Counted from the first letter of the stretch, positions 47,145-56,231 are shown. The stretch is DNA of 64,000 bases from Bradyrhizobium glycinis (GCF_016031655.1 NZ_JACCHQ010000001.1:1-64000); one strand, 5' to 3'. Translations and numbers: made by a program. The notes: a model not told the origin generated them from the letters alone.

Positions 47145-48302
47145 TCAGCTCGCTGCAATGCAGTTGCGCCCTTGCGCCTTGGCGGAATAGAGCGCGCTGT
47201 CGGCGCGCGCGAGAAATGTGTCGGCAGTATCGACGTCGCGCAGCGTCACGACGCCTGCGGAAATGGTCACCCGCATGCTGGGGGAGAACGCGCCCCAGTC
47301 GAGATCGGCGACGATGCCGCGCAGGCGCTCGAGCATGCGGAGCGCGACGTCGCCCGACGTGTGCGGCAGCAGCAGCAGGAATTCCTCGCCGCCGTAGCGG
47401 CCGAAACTGTCGGCCGGGCGGATGTTGGCGAAAATGGTGATCGCGAAGGTGCGCAGCACCTCATCGCCAATGGGATGGCCGTAAGCGTCGTTGATGCGCT
47501 TGAACCAGTCGAGATCGATCAGCGCGATCGCGAAGGGCGTGGATGCCCGCCGAGACTTTTCGATCTCGGCATCGAGGAGCCGCATGATGCAGCGGCGGTT
47601 GTAGGAGCCGGTGAGCTCGTCGAGCTCTGCCAGCTCCTCGATGCGCCGATAGGCGGCCTTCAGTTCGATGCTGCGCTGGTACAGGATCTTGCGTAAGGTG
47701 GCGCCGAACAGGCCGAGGAAGGCGCACTGCCCGATCACCAGCACGAAGCAGAGCATCGAGGCGGTTCGCTGCAGGCGGGTCGCGACCGGCAGTCCGATCG
47801 GCAGGTCCGATCCCAGGAAAACCACGGTGAGCCCGCAGGTGGCGAGGCCCCAGGTGAGCATGGCCTGGCTCGAGGTCATCCGCAGCGTGCCGAACGCGAA
47901 GATTAGAAACAACACGGCAAGAAACGCGACCCCGATGGTCGGCACCGAGAGCAGGAACACCAATTGCAGCGCCATATGCGCCGAAATCTGATAGACGGTG
48001 AGGTAATGATCTTCGAAACGGTCGCCGAAACCGGCCTCCGACAGCACCGTGAAAGTCCCGATGATCAGAAGGCCGCCGAACCAGAACAGCGTCGGAACGG
48101 CCATAGAGACCGCGCCGTCATAGGCGTAGAGCAGCAGAACCGCGCCGCCCAGCGAGTAGCTCGCGACCTGGCCGATATACATCTGGCGGCGCTGCCAGAC
48201 GCGGCGCGCCTTGACCTCGGGAGCCGTCGTCTCGGGCGCGAGGACGAGATCCGCGACCTCTGCGGCATTCCTCTCCGGAAAGGACGTCGCGGCCGTACCC
48301 AT
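47145..48302 (-). CDS. membrane diguanylate cyclase with GGEEF domain
   Basis: A 385-residue protein. The N-terminal 200 residues contain about six TM segments. The C-terminal GGDEF domain (about 225-385) has the active-site signature GGEEF at 304-308 and an intact inhibitory I-site RPAD at 295-298, five residues before it. DELTGSYNRR and DLDWFKRINDAYGH are the substrate/metal motifs. It should make cyclic di-GMP with product inhibition. The linker is short, so the TM block is the likely sensor. No EAL domain. Confidence 0.94.
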   Translation of the reverse strand: MGTAATSFPERNAAEVADLVLAPETTAPEVKARRVWQRRQMYIGQVASYSLGGAVLLLYAYDGAVSMAVPTLFWFGGLLIIGTFTVLSEAGFGDRFEDHYLTVYQISAHMALQLVFLLSVPTIGVAFLAVLFLIFAFGTLRMTSSQAMLTWGLATCGLTVVFLGSDLPIGLPVATRLQRTASMLCFVLVIGQCAFLGLFGATLRKILYQRSIELKAAYRRIEELAELDELTGSYNRRCIMRLLDAEIEKSRRASTPFAIALIDLDWFKRINDAYGHPIGDEVLRTFAITIFANIRPADSFGRYGGEEFLLLLPHTSGDVALRMLERLRGIVADLDWGAFSPSMRVTISAGVVTLRDVDTADTFLARADSALYSAKAQGRNCIAAS

Positions 48303-48739
48303 GGTCCCGCCAATGGTGGATGTCAGCGTAAAAACCTACGTGGCAAGCCTTTAGGTTTGGTATCCTTTGAAATCGAATCCGAACCGTGCAGCAGGGAACA
48401 AGGCGATCATCTAGCGTGAGAATTTTACCGGTGATCACGCATCGTGTGCGCTGCGGTCGAGCCGAAACAAGGCTTGACGCGACAAAGGTGGTGAGGGGCT
48501 GCTATGGAACCGGATGAGGCCGGGCCGCATGTGCCCGGGCAGGCATTCCGTAGGGAATATCTCAGTATTATGGTACCGTTTCGGATTGACGACGCTGACC
48601 ACCACGGGTGGGACAAGAAAAATGCCCGTATGTGGGGTAGCTCACACAGGCCCCCGTATGAGTGCGGTAGGTTGAACAATTTTGCCCCCCACGTCGAACC
48701 GTCCACCGCATCGACCCGACCAACCTTGCGAGACGGCCA
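48303..48739. other. intergenic region between diguanylate cyclase and second ECF operon
   Basis: 437 bases containing both divergent promoters. I note a short palindrome ATTCCGTAGGGAAT (48546-48559) but no confident -35/-10 pair, gene or repeat. Confidence 0.5.
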
Positions 48740-49309
48740 TTGAGCGCGACACAGGCGGCTTCGGACGAGATCCTGATCGCCAGGATCGCTCAAGGTGACC
48801 GGCTCGCCATGCAGGTGCTGTACGGGCGGCACCATGTCAGGGTTTACAGGTTCGGGCTGAGGCTCGTGCGGGACGAGCAGGCGGCGGAAGACCTCATCAG
48901 CGAGGTGTTTCTCGACGTCTGGCGTCAAGCCGGCAAGTTCGAGGGCCGATCTGCCGTTTCCACCTGGCTGCTGGCAATCACCCGGTTCAAGGCCCTATCT
49001 GCGCTCCGGCGCAGGAAGGATTTCGAGCTAGACGAAGAGGCCGCCAACGCGATCGAGGATACGTCCGACGATCCGGAAACGGTGGTGCAGAAGAAGGATA
49101 CCAGTGAGGCTTTGCGGGAGTGTCTGACGGGCCTCTCGCCGGATCATCGGGAAATCGTCGATCTCGTCTACTACCACGAGAAGTCCGTGGAAGAGGTGGC
49201 CGAAATCGTCGGGATACCGGAGAACACTGTGAAGACGCGCTTGTTCTATGCGCGCAAGAAACTGGCCGAACTGCTGAAGGCAGCCGGCGTCGAGCGAGGC
49301 TGGCCATGA
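48740..49309 (+). CDS. ECF sigma factor, coupled to anti-sigma and protease genes
   Basis: A 189-residue sigma-70 ECF protein from TTG at 48740. Region 2 is clear (RLVRDEQAAEDLISEVFLDVWRQA, then STWLLAITRFKALSALRRR) and region 4 (LSPDHREIVDLVYYHEKSVEEVAEI, then PENTVKTRLFYARKKL). Its stop overlaps the anti-sigma start (ATGA), then a subtilisin-like protease follows. The promoter could not be read with confidence. Confidence 0.93.
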   Translation: MSATQAASDEILIARIAQGDRLAMQVLYGRHHVRVYRFGLRLVRDEQAAEDLISEVFLDVWRQAGKFEGRSAVSTWLLAITRFKALSALRRRKDFELDEEAANAIEDTSDDPETVVQKKDTSEALRECLTGLSPDHREIVDLVYYHEKSVEEVAEIVGIPENTVKTRLFYARKKLAELLKAAGVERGWP

Positions 49310-50001
49310 TGGCTTTGAGCAAGAAGATGCTGGAGCAAGAGCCCAGTGAAATTGAACTGCTGCTGCCCTGGCACGCTGCCGGCACGCTGAACGCGCGCGA
49401 TGCGCGCCGTGTCGAGGAAGCGCTGGCGCGCGATTCCGAGCTTGCCAGGCAATACGCCGTGATCCGCGCCGAGTACGAAGAGACCATCCATCTGAACGAG
49501 AGCTTGGGGGCGCCGTCGGCGCGCGCCATGCAGAAGCTGTTCGCCGCGATCGATGCCGAGCCGGCGAGGGCGAGCGGCTCGCTGCCGCTGTCGGCGCGTA
49601 TCTCGACCTTCTTCGCGAGCCTGTCGCCGCGCACGCTGGCGTGGTCGGCGAGCCTCGGTGCCGTCGCGCTCGTGCTGCAGGCCGGCATCATCGGCGCCGT
49701 GCTGATGAAGAACCAGCCGGCGACCTTCCAGACCGCTTCGCTCTCGACCAGCGCGCCGATCACGCGCGAGCTTGGCAGCACGGCCGCGCCGGCGCGCGCG
49801 CTGGTGCGCTTCACGCCCGAGGCGCGCGTCGCCGACATCACCGCGCTGCTCGACAGCTACCAGGCTTCGATCATCGGCGATGCCAAGGGCGGCATGTTCC
49901 GCCTCCAGTTCGACAAGGCGATGGGCCAGGACGAACTCGCGTCGCTGCTCGGCAGGATGCAGCGCGAGAAGTTCGTCAACCTCGCCGTCGCGGCGCCTTA
50001 G
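49306..50001 (+). CDS. anti-sigma factor-like protein with single TM and periplasmic propeptide-like domain
   Basis: A 231-residue protein. The cytoplasmic part (about 1-110) includes ELLLPWHAAGTLNARDARRVEEALARD, which matches the helical anti-sigma domain but has no Cys/His zinc motif. One TM is at about 112-134. The periplasmic end (about 160-231) reads ARALVRFTPEARVADITALL...IIGDAKGGMFRLQF, a beta-alpha-beta style resembling the propeptide/inhibitor domain of subtilases. It is translationally coupled to the sigma factor and followed by a subtilase 16 bases later. The link to the protease is inference. Confidence 0.82.
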   Translation: MMALSKKMLEQEPSEIELLLPWHAAGTLNARDARRVEEALARDSELARQYAVIRAEYEETIHLNESLGAPSARAMQKLFAAIDAEPARASGSLPLSARISTFFASLSPRTLAWSASLGAVALVLQAGIIGAVLMKNQPATFQTASLSTSAPITRELGSTAAPARALVRFTPEARVADITALLDSYQASIIGDAKGGMFRLQFDKAMGQDELASLLGRMQREKFVNLAVAAP

Positions 50002-50017
50002 GCGCGCCGCCCAGCCG

Positions 50018-51733
50018 ATGTCGGGCAAACCCGAGAGCAGGGTGCGCGCCGGGGCCCGCGCTTCATCCGTCGGCGTTGCGCTTCTGGTCGCCTCCTGTTT
50101 CGGCGTCGAGGTTGCGCAGGCGCAGGCGATCATGCGCACGCCAACGATCAGCGTGCCCTCGCGCACGCCGACCGTCTCTCCCAACATCACCCCGCGGGTC
50201 AGCCCGAACATCGCTGCGCGCGCGGCAAGCGTCGACCGCGGCCCGCGGACGATGGCGACCATTCCCCGTACCACGACGTCGCGGATCGGGCCGACGACGC
50301 CGGTGCTGCCCTATGCGCGTTACTCGCCGAACCTCTATCCGGCCTGTACCGCGCCCTATCGCAGTGGCGACGGCGAATGTCTGGCGCAGCCGAACGCGGG
50401 CGGCGAGGGCACCGGAAAATCCGGCAAGAAAAGCGCCGGCAAAGGGCGCGGCAACAACACGCGGGTCGCGCTGACCTCGCGCAGCTTCGCAGGCGAATTT
50501 GTCGCCGAGATCGACGGCGCGCTGTCGACGGCCGAGGCCGACGAGCTGGCGCGTCGCCACGGCCTGACCCGCCTCGCTTCCGAGAATTTCCCGCTGATCG
50601 GAGCCACGTTCGGCCTGTTCCGCATCACCGACGGCCGGCCCTATGAGACCGTGCGGCGCGAATTTGCGGCCGACGGCAGCGTGCGCTCGCTGCAGCCGAA
50701 CTTCCGCTACGTCCTCCAGGACCAGAAATCGCCGGCCACGACCGAGGGCGATCCTGCGCAATATGCGCTGGCAAAGCTCCGCCTGCCGCAGGCCCATACG
50801 CTGGCGCACGGGGCCAACGTCACGATCGCCGTGATCGATTCCGGCATCGACGCCGGGCATCCCGAGCTCGCCAATTCCGTCGCCGACAATTTCGACGCGC
50901 TCGGCAGTGCCGAGGGGCCGCACGTCCATGGCACCGGCATCGCCGGCGCGATCGCGGCCCATGCCCGTCTGATGGGCAGCGCGCCCGAAGCCCGCATCAT
51001 CGCCATCCGGGCCTTCGGCGGTGCCAATGGCAGTGCTGAGAGCTCGTCCTACATCATCCTGCGTTCCCTGAACTACGCCGCCGAGCACGGCGCGCAGATC
51101 GTCAATATGAGCTTTGCCGGTCCGAAGGACGCGGTGATCGAACGCGCGATCGCGGCGACGGCCGCGCGTGGTCTCGTGCTGATCGCGGCCGCCGGCAATG
51201 CCGGCGCGAAATCGCCGCCGCTCTATCCGGCGGCCAATCCCAACGTGATCGCGGTCAGCGCGACGGACCGGCAGGATAGGCTGTTCGCCGCCTCCAACCG
51301 CGGCAACTACATCGCCGTCGCGGCCCCCGGCGTCGACATCTTCCTGCCGGCGCCAGACGGCAAATACCAGGTGACGTCGGGAACCTCGTTCTCGGCCGCC
51401 TATGTCTCAGGCGTCGCGGCGCTGCTGCTCGAGCGCAACTACACACTGAAGCCGGAAGCGCTGCGCATGACGCTGGTGAAGACCGCACGCGACCTCGGCT
51501 CTCCCGGGCGTGACGACCTCTTCGGCGACGGCCATGCCGATGCGTTTGCCGCCGTCATGGCTGTTCCCGCCGACAGCGCGACGCCGGTCGCTGCTGCCTC
51601 CGGTACAACAAAACGTGAAGATGCTCCGAAGCGTCGCGACGAGCCGGGCATACGCGCGATCGAGCAGCCTTCGCTGACGAGCGCGGAGGATAAATCCGCG
51701 GTTTCTCAGGCAGATAGGCCGGCGGCGCGATAG
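50018..51733 (+). CDS. S8 subtilisin-like serine protease, exported
   Basis: A 571-residue protease. The N-terminus has a signal-like stretch (SSVGVALLVASCFG...EVAQAQ) and a low-complexity region up to about 150. The catalytic triad is in AVIDSGIDAGHPEL (D274), HVHGTGIAG (H304) and GTSFSAAYVSG (S457). About 110 residues before the catalytic domain form a propeptide-like domain (REFAADGSVRSLQPNFRYVLQDQ at the end). The frame starting at 50018 is 16 bases after the anti-sigma stop. It would act in the periplasm or outside. Confidence 0.9.
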   Translation: MSGKPESRVRAGARASSVGVALLVASCFGVEVAQAQAIMRTPTISVPSRTPTVSPNITPRVSPNIAARAASVDRGPRTMATIPRTTTSRIGPTTPVLPYARYSPNLYPACTAPYRSGDGECLAQPNAGGEGTGKSGKKSAGKGRGNNTRVALTSRSFAGEFVAEIDGALSTAEADELARRHGLTRLASENFPLIGATFGLFRITDGRPYETVRREFAADGSVRSLQPNFRYVLQDQKSPATTEGDPAQYALAKLRLPQAHTLAHGANVTIAVIDSGIDAGHPELANSVADNFDALGSAEGPHVHGTGIAGAIAAHARLMGSAPEARIIAIRAFGGANGSAESSSYIILRSLNYAAEHGAQIVNMSFAGPKDAVIERAIAATAARGLVLIAAAGNAGAKSPPLYPAANPNVIAVSATDRQDRLFAASNRGNYIAVAAPGVDIFLPAPDGKYQVTSGTSFSAAYVSGVAALLLERNYTLKPEALRMTLVKTARDLGSPGRDDLFGDGHADAFAAVMAVPADSATPVAAASGTTKREDAPKRRDEPGIRAIEQPSLTSAEDKSAVSQADRPAAR

Positions 51734-51794
51734 TCGCTGCGCCACCTTTGCGCTCACGCCGAAGGTTAAAAAAGCGACCCCCCGCATTGAACGT

Positions 51795-51933
51795 TCAGCC
51801 CGCTGCCACGACCAACTGATGTGGGAGCGGTCATCCCTCCCCATCAGTCATATCAGGCGCGAGCGCCCATCCACCCCAAGCGCCCATATGGCTCGACCCG
51901 TCCGGTTGTCCCCCCGGACGGGTCTTTTCTTTT
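51795..51933 (+). ncRNA. candidate small RNA upstream of strong terminator
   Basis: About 139 bases. A hairpin of ACTGATG(T)GGGAG (51815-51827) with CTCCCCATCAGT (51837-51848) leaves an apical loop CGGTCATCC with nearby CCUCCCC, an anti-Shine-Dalgarno-like sequence. A second C-rich, mostly single-stranded segment and then a perfect-stem intrinsic terminator (51895-51933) follow. No ORF fits. The upstream gene's stop is 62 bases before, so it could also be the 3' UTR of the protease mRNA. Confidence 0.45.
51895..51933 (+). terminator. strong intrinsic terminator
   Basis: GACCCGTCCGG, loop TTGTCCCC, CCGGACGGGTC (one perfect 11-bp stem), then TTTTCTTTT. It ends the protease transcript or the candidate sRNA. 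Confidence 0.92.
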
Positions 51934-52279
51934 CAGAGCGTTTTTGAGCGAAGTGGATGCCGGTTCGCGTGAAGAAAACGCGTCAGAACAAGAATCTTGC
52001 GTCCGATTTTTTGAAGCTCCGCATTTGTTCAGCGTGCGGTTGAAGATCGACGCGGCGCCGGTCGCCGTCGCCCGCGCGACACGCCGCAACTCCGTCATGC
52101 TTGTGCGAAGCTTGACTCGAAAACACAGCAATTCTCCGCACGACTACGGTGTCTGGTGACGAATGCCGCGTCGTTGCTGGACAAGTCAAAACTTTTCCAC
52201 AAAATATTCATGTCGCGTCTAAATTGATTCGTGTGCGTTGCGTCCCCCGCGTCCGTGTTTTCTCCTGACGGGCTGGTTC
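51934..52279. other. intergenic region
   Basis: 346 bases before the TIGR03809-type gene. I see no gene, repeat or RNA. The stretch 52180-52235 is relatively AT-rich and is where a promoter might lie. Confidence 0.4.
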
Positions 52280-53023
52280 ATGACACATCGCCAAGAGTTC
52301 GTTCGCGACGCGGCGGGCAGCCGCCAAATCGCGGCGCGCTGGTGCGCTCTCGCCGAGCAGCGCCTGCAACATCTCTCCGAGATGTTCGAGACCGGCCGCT
52401 GGCGCCGCTATCATTCCGAGATCGCGTTCCTCGAAAACATCCAGGAGGCCAAACGCGCCGTCCAGACCTGGCGCGCGCTTGCAACGGGCGGGGATGTCGC
52501 CGAGGCGGCTGCGAGCGTGACGCCGGCATTCGGTTGGTCGCCGGCGACGATGCCCCGCATGGCGCCGCGCGAGCAGGCGCAGACCGTGCAGCCCAAGGCC
52601 GTTCACATCGCTCCCGAGACCGTCACGCCGGTGAGGCTCGATCCGAAACCGGACGTGCTCGCGGAGCTCACCGAAGCCCCGATCACGCCGCTTGCTATGC
52701 CCGTAGCTTGGCCGTCGTTCGTCGCGCCTGCCGAGATGCCGCCGCTCAAGGCTCCCGCTGCGAAGCCACCGTTCACCGCACCTGCCGTGAGATCACCGCG
52801 CGTGGAGCCGGCTGCGAGTGCCCCCTTCACCGCGCCGGAAGTGAGGCCGCCCGTGCCTGCGGCGAAGCCGCCGAAAACCGCGCCTGCAGCGATGGCGGCG
52901 CTCCTGCCGCAGTTCGCCCCGCCCGCCGAGGAAATCGTCGCCGCCCCCGAGCGCGTCGTCGAATTCACCTTCAGCCTCGACGGCCTGGAAGCGAAGTACC
53001 CGCTGCTCAGGAACGCGTTCTAG
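52280..53023 (+). CDS. TIGR03809-family protein
   Basis: A 247-residue protein from the ATG at 52280 (MTHRQEFVRD). The first 80 residues are a helical domain (RQIAARWCALAEQRLQHLSEMFETGRW...EIAFLENIQEAKRAVQTWR) that I recall as TIGR03809. The rest is a long Pro/Ala-rich low-complexity region (about 95-225) ending in a conserved-looking EFTFSLDGLEAKYPLLRNAF. No catalytic motif. It is convergent with a TIGR03808 protein, and both stop on the same CTAG. This pairing is typical for Bradyrhizobiaceae as I recall. Confidence 0.72.
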   Translation: MTHRQEFVRDAAGSRQIAARWCALAEQRLQHLSEMFETGRWRRYHSEIAFLENIQEAKRAVQTWRALATGGDVAEAAASVTPAFGWSPATMPRMAPREQAQTVQPKAVHIAPETVTPVRLDPKPDVLAELTEAPITPLAMPVAWPSFVAPAEMPPLKAPAAKPPFTAPAVRSPRVEPAASAPFTAPEVRPPVPAAKPPKTAPAAMAALLPQFAPPAEEIVAAPERVVEFTFSLDGLEAKYPLLRNAF

Positions 53024-54381
53024 CGCCGCACCGCATTGCCGCCGACCACCAGCTGCGCGAAGCGTTGTGCGCCGTCGGCCGACAGATCCGACGTCACCGC
53101 GCGGGCGTGATCGAGGCCGACCACGGCGCCGCGCGGCGTCTCGGAGATCATGTTGTTGTTGACGAGCGCGGTGCCGGCGCCGGCCACCACGGAGACACCG
53201 ACGCCGGCCAGCGCCTTGCGGATCACGTTGCCCGTGATCGCGACGTCGCGCAGATATTTGCCCCAGCCGGCGACGATGCCGTAGGACGGTGCGTTCTCGA
53301 CCACGTTGCCGGTCACCGAAGAATCCGCCTCGATGTAGATGCCGACGCCGGCATCGTCGTCGGGCGCGGTGCCGATCGGCCGCTTCGGGATCAGGTTGCG
53401 GATGATGTTGCCCTGGACCACCGCGATGCGGCCGCCCTCGTTGAAATTGCAGACGGAGACGCCGACGGCCGCGCCGTCCACAATGTTGTTGGCGATCACC
53501 GCGCCCTCGAACGCGAACTCGGAATAGAGCGCGACCTCGCGCACGTCGCTGACGCTGTTGCCACTGATGTGGATGTTCGAGGCCGAGTTGCCGCGCACCG
53601 CCGAATAGTCGCAATTCCTGATGCGGTTGCCGCGCACGATCACGTTGCCGGCGCGAAAGGCGTTGATGGCATTGCCGTATTGGCCCGAGCCGCCGGGGCC
53701 GGCCTTGATGTTCTCGATGCGGTTGTCGGCGACCAGCGTGCCGTCATCGCCAATCGCGGTGCGCAGGATCTCGATCCCGTTGTCGTTGGTGCCGAGAATC
53801 GTGTTGCGACAGACACTGAGGCCCCTGGCGTCGAACGACACGACCGCCGTCACCGCGATGTCGGTGAAGATATTGCCGGAAATGTCGCCCGCGACCTGCT
53901 CGAGCCAGATGCCGCTGCCGCCCGAGCTTGCGATCGTGCAATCGGTGATGCGCACGTCGCGCCCGCCGAGAACGTGGATCAGGCCGCGCCGTGTCGGCAG
54001 CGGAATGCCGCCGCCGTCGAAGGTGATCCCGGTGAGGCCGATCGCATCGGAGCCGTCGCTCTGGATCGCCGAGACCCCGCCGGTGAAGACGAGCTTAGTC
54101 GCGCCGCGCACACCGATCAGCTGCGCGCCGTTCGGCAGCCGCAACAGACCGGTCCGGTACACGCCGGGTGGCAAGGCGAGCGGCAATTGCGCCCGCGCGG
54201 CCTCGTCGATGGCACGCTGCAGCGCGCGGGTCTGGTCCTCGCCGCTGCCTGGCCGCACACCGTATTGGCTGGCATCGCGGCCGAGCAGCGACGTCAGCGG
54301 CGCGGCATCGGCCGGCATGGCCAGCGCACCGGCAATGCCCGCGGTCGAAGCCCCGATGAAATGACGGCGATTGAGGTCCAT
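53020..54381 (-). CDS. TAT-exported parallel beta-helix repeat protein (TIGR03808)
   Basis: A 453-residue protein. The N-terminus MDLNRRHFIGAS is a twin-arginine signal (NRRHFIG), then ALAMPADAAP. The remainder is a right-handed parallel beta-helix with many NxIxGN-like repeats (ISGNIFTDIAV, VRGNRIRNCD, ISGNSVSDV, VQGNIIRNL, ITGNVIRKA), the Pectate_lyase_3/NosD fold. The family TIGR03808 is known as a twin-arg-translocated uncharacterised repeat protein. Polysaccharide binding or cleavage is likely for the fold but unproven. Confidence 0.85.
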   Translation of the reverse strand: MDLNRRHFIGASTAGIAGALAMPADAAPLTSLLGRDASQYGVRPGSGEDQTRALQRAIDEAARAQLPLALPPGVYRTGLLRLPNGAQLIGVRGATKLVFTGGVSAIQSDGSDAIGLTGITFDGGGIPLPTRRGLIHVLGGRDVRITDCTIASSGGSGIWLEQVAGDISGNIFTDIAVTAVVSFDARGLSVCRNTILGTNDNGIEILRTAIGDDGTLVADNRIENIKAGPGGSGQYGNAINAFRAGNVIVRGNRIRNCDYSAVRGNSASNIHISGNSVSDVREVALYSEFAFEGAVIANNIVDGAAVGVSVCNFNEGGRIAVVQGNIIRNLIPKRPIGTAPDDDAGVGIYIEADSSVTGNVVENAPSYGIVAGWGKYLRDVAITGNVIRKALAGVGVSVVAGAGTALVNNNMISETPRGAVVGLDHARAVTSDLSADGAQRFAQLVVGGNAVRR

Positions 54382-54495
54382 GACGCGTCCTCCGGCGGAC
54401 GCGGGAGGTGTCCGCAGCGGTTTCGTAGCGCAGCACGGCGAGGACCGTGAGGATTGTTCGCGGTAGGGTTAAATGTTTACGCAAGAGACGGTGCC

Positions 54496-54584
54496 GTAGG
54501 GTGGGCAAAGGCGCGCTTGCGCCGTGCCCACCGCCTGTCAAATACAAGAGAAGACGTGGGCACGCTTCGCTTTGCCCACCCTAC
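54496..54584. repeat. palindromic repeat family E
   Basis: GTAGGGTGGGCAAAGGCGCG...GTGCCCACC and GTGGGCACGC...TTTGCCCACCCTAC are arranged as nested inverted arms. It lies 4 bases from the pyroglutamyl-peptidase stop and 115 from the TIGR03808 start, and may serve as a 3' hairpin for the peptidase mRNA. Confidence 0.85.
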
Positions 54585-54588
54585 CACG

Positions 54589-55245
54589 CTACGAGACCGA
54601 GGCGTTCCGCGCCTTCCGTGCCAACTGCACCATCTCCATCAGCATCGCTTCCCCCGCATCCACCAGCTCCTCGAGCGTGATGCGGGCTGCGCCCTTGCAG
54701 TGCATGCCGCCGCTGCGCGCGAGTAGGGGAATGTGGATGAACGCCGCGAGCTTCGGGCCGCCCGCCTTCACCTGCTCAATCGCGCGCCAGCTCAGGTAAT
54801 TGCAGAGATAGGCGCCGGCGTCGCGCGAGGGGCGGGCGTCGATGCCGGTGAGGCGCGCGGCGCGCAGCAGCCTTGCGGTGTGCGGGCCGAACATCATCGC
54901 GTCGGCATGGCCGGCGATGCCGCGCTTGGTCGAGCGGGTGTTGGCGGCATCGGGCCAGAGCATGGTCACGGCGTTGCGCGCCCGGGTTTCGACGCGCAGG
55001 TAAGGCGTGCGGGCGGCGAGGCCGAACATCAGGAGCGCGTCGGGCTTTTGCGTAGCGAGCACCTCGGGCAATTGGCGGTCGACCGCGGCATAGGTGACCG
55101 GGAAGATGTGGCTCGATAGGGCGACATCGTCGAGCGCGGGCCGGCGCAACTGCGCCAGCCGCGCCACCAGCGGCTGAGTCGGATTATAGGGCGCGCCGGG
55201 AAATGGACCGAAACCGGTGAGGAGAATGCGGAGCTTGTCGCTCAT
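54589..55245 (-). CDS. pcp: pyroglutamyl-peptidase I-like
   Basis: A 218-residue cysteine peptidase of family C15. The catalytic triad fits: E86 in LRVETRARN, C147 in GAYLCNYLSW and H170 in FIHIPLL. LLTGFGPFPGAPYNPT is the family N-terminus. It removes N-terminal pyroglutamate from peptides. The start overlaps the meaB stop (ATGA), giving a two-gene coupled unit. Confidence 0.9.
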   Translation of the reverse strand: MSDKLRILLTGFGPFPGAPYNPTQPLVARLAQLRRPALDDVALSSHIFPVTYAAVDRQLPEVLATQKPDALLMFGLAARTPYLRVETRARNAVTMLWPDAANTRSTKRGIAGHADAMMFGPHTARLLRAARLTGIDARPSRDAGAYLCNYLSWRAIEQVKAGGPKLAAFIHIPLLARSGGMHCKGAARITLEELVDAGEAMLMEMVQLARKARNASVS

Positions 55246-56231
55246 TGCAGCAACTCCAGGATCTGCTCGGCGGCGAGCGCCGGCGTGAGATGCCCGTCGG
55301 CGACCTCGGCCTCGATCTTGCGGACCTTGGTCCGCACCGACGCTTCGCTGCGCAGCCGCGCCAGCATGCGCTGCTCCAGCATCGACCACATCCACTTCAC
55401 CTGCTGCTCGCGCCGCCGCGCGGCGAAATCGCCGGAGGCATTCATCGCCTTGCGGTGATCCAAAACCTTCTGCCAGATCTTTGCGATGCCGTCGCCGGTC
55501 AGCGCCGAATAGGTCTCGACCGGCGGATGCCAATGCTGCGATCGCGGCGCCAAGATCTGCAGCGCGCCGCGATAGTCGGCCGCGGTAATCCTGGCGCGCT
55601 TCAAATTGTCGCCGTCGGCCTTGTTGATCGCGATCATATCGGCGAGCTCGACCAGGCCTTTCTTGATGCCCTGCAGCTCGTCGCCGCCGCCCGGCAGCAT
55701 GAGGGCGAGGAAGAAGTCGGTCATGTCGCAGACGGCGGTTTCGGACTGGCCGATGCCGACGGTTTCCACCAGCACGACGCCGAAGCCGGCGGCCTCGCAC
55801 AGCAGCATCGCCTCGCGCGTCTTCGCCGCGACACCGCCGAGCGTACCCGAGGACGGCGAGGGCCGGATGAAGGCGTCGTTCGAGGCCGACAGCCGCGCCA
55901 TCCGGGTCTTGTCGCCGAGGATCGAGCCGCCGCTGCGCGCCGAGGACGGATCGACCGCGAGCACCGCGACCTTGTGGCCCTGCTCGATGAGATACGTACC
56001 CAGCGCATCGATCGTGGTGGATTTGCCGACGCCCGGCGATCCCGTGATGCCGACGCGAAACGCCTTGCCGGTGTCGGGCAGCAGCATCTGCACCAGCTCC
56101 CGCGCCAGCGCCTGGTGGTCGCTGCGCCGGCTCTCCACCAGCGTGATGGCCCGGGCGAGGGCCGCGCGACTGCCGGCGCGCACGTCGCGGGCGAGAGTCT
56201 TGATGTCGAGCGAGGCCTTCTTCTCAGTCAT
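55242..56231 (-). CDS. meaB: methylmalonyl-CoA mutase-associated GTPase MeaB (ArgK family)
   Basis: A 329-residue G3E P-loop GTPase. Walker A is GITGSPGVGKSTTIDAL, DPSSARSGGSILGDKTRM is the switch region, Walker B-like VLVETVGIGQSE and the guanine motif NKAD (IAINKADGDN) are present. It protects and reloads methylmalonyl-CoA mutase, whose large-subunit gene is 5 kb away (61089). It is the upstream member of a coupled pair with pcp. Confidence 0.93.
   Translation of the reverse strand: MTEKKASLDIKTLARDVRAGSRAALARAITLVESRRSDHQALARELVQMLLPDTGKAFRVGITGSPGVGKSTTIDALGTYLIEQGHKVAVLAVDPSSARSGGSILGDKTRMARLSASNDAFIRPSPSSGTLGGVAAKTREAMLLCEAAGFGVVLVETVGIGQSETAVCDMTDFFLALMLPGGGDELQGIKKGLVELADMIAINKADGDNLKRARITAADYRGALQILAPRSQHWHPPVETYSALTGDGIAKIWQKVLDHRKAMNASGDFAARRREQQVKWMWSMLEQRMLARLRSEASVRTKVRKIEAEVADGHLTPALAAEQILELLQ

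Noticed and set aside
48425..48928. 167-codon minus-strand frame between the diguanylate cyclase and ECF genes
   Set aside because: It extends antisense into the ECF gene, and its sequence has no family pattern.
49120..49305. 62-codon N-terminal extension of the second anti-sigma protein
   Set aside because: It lies wholly inside the sigma factor gene in another frame; the ATGA overlap at 49306 gives a natural coupled start.
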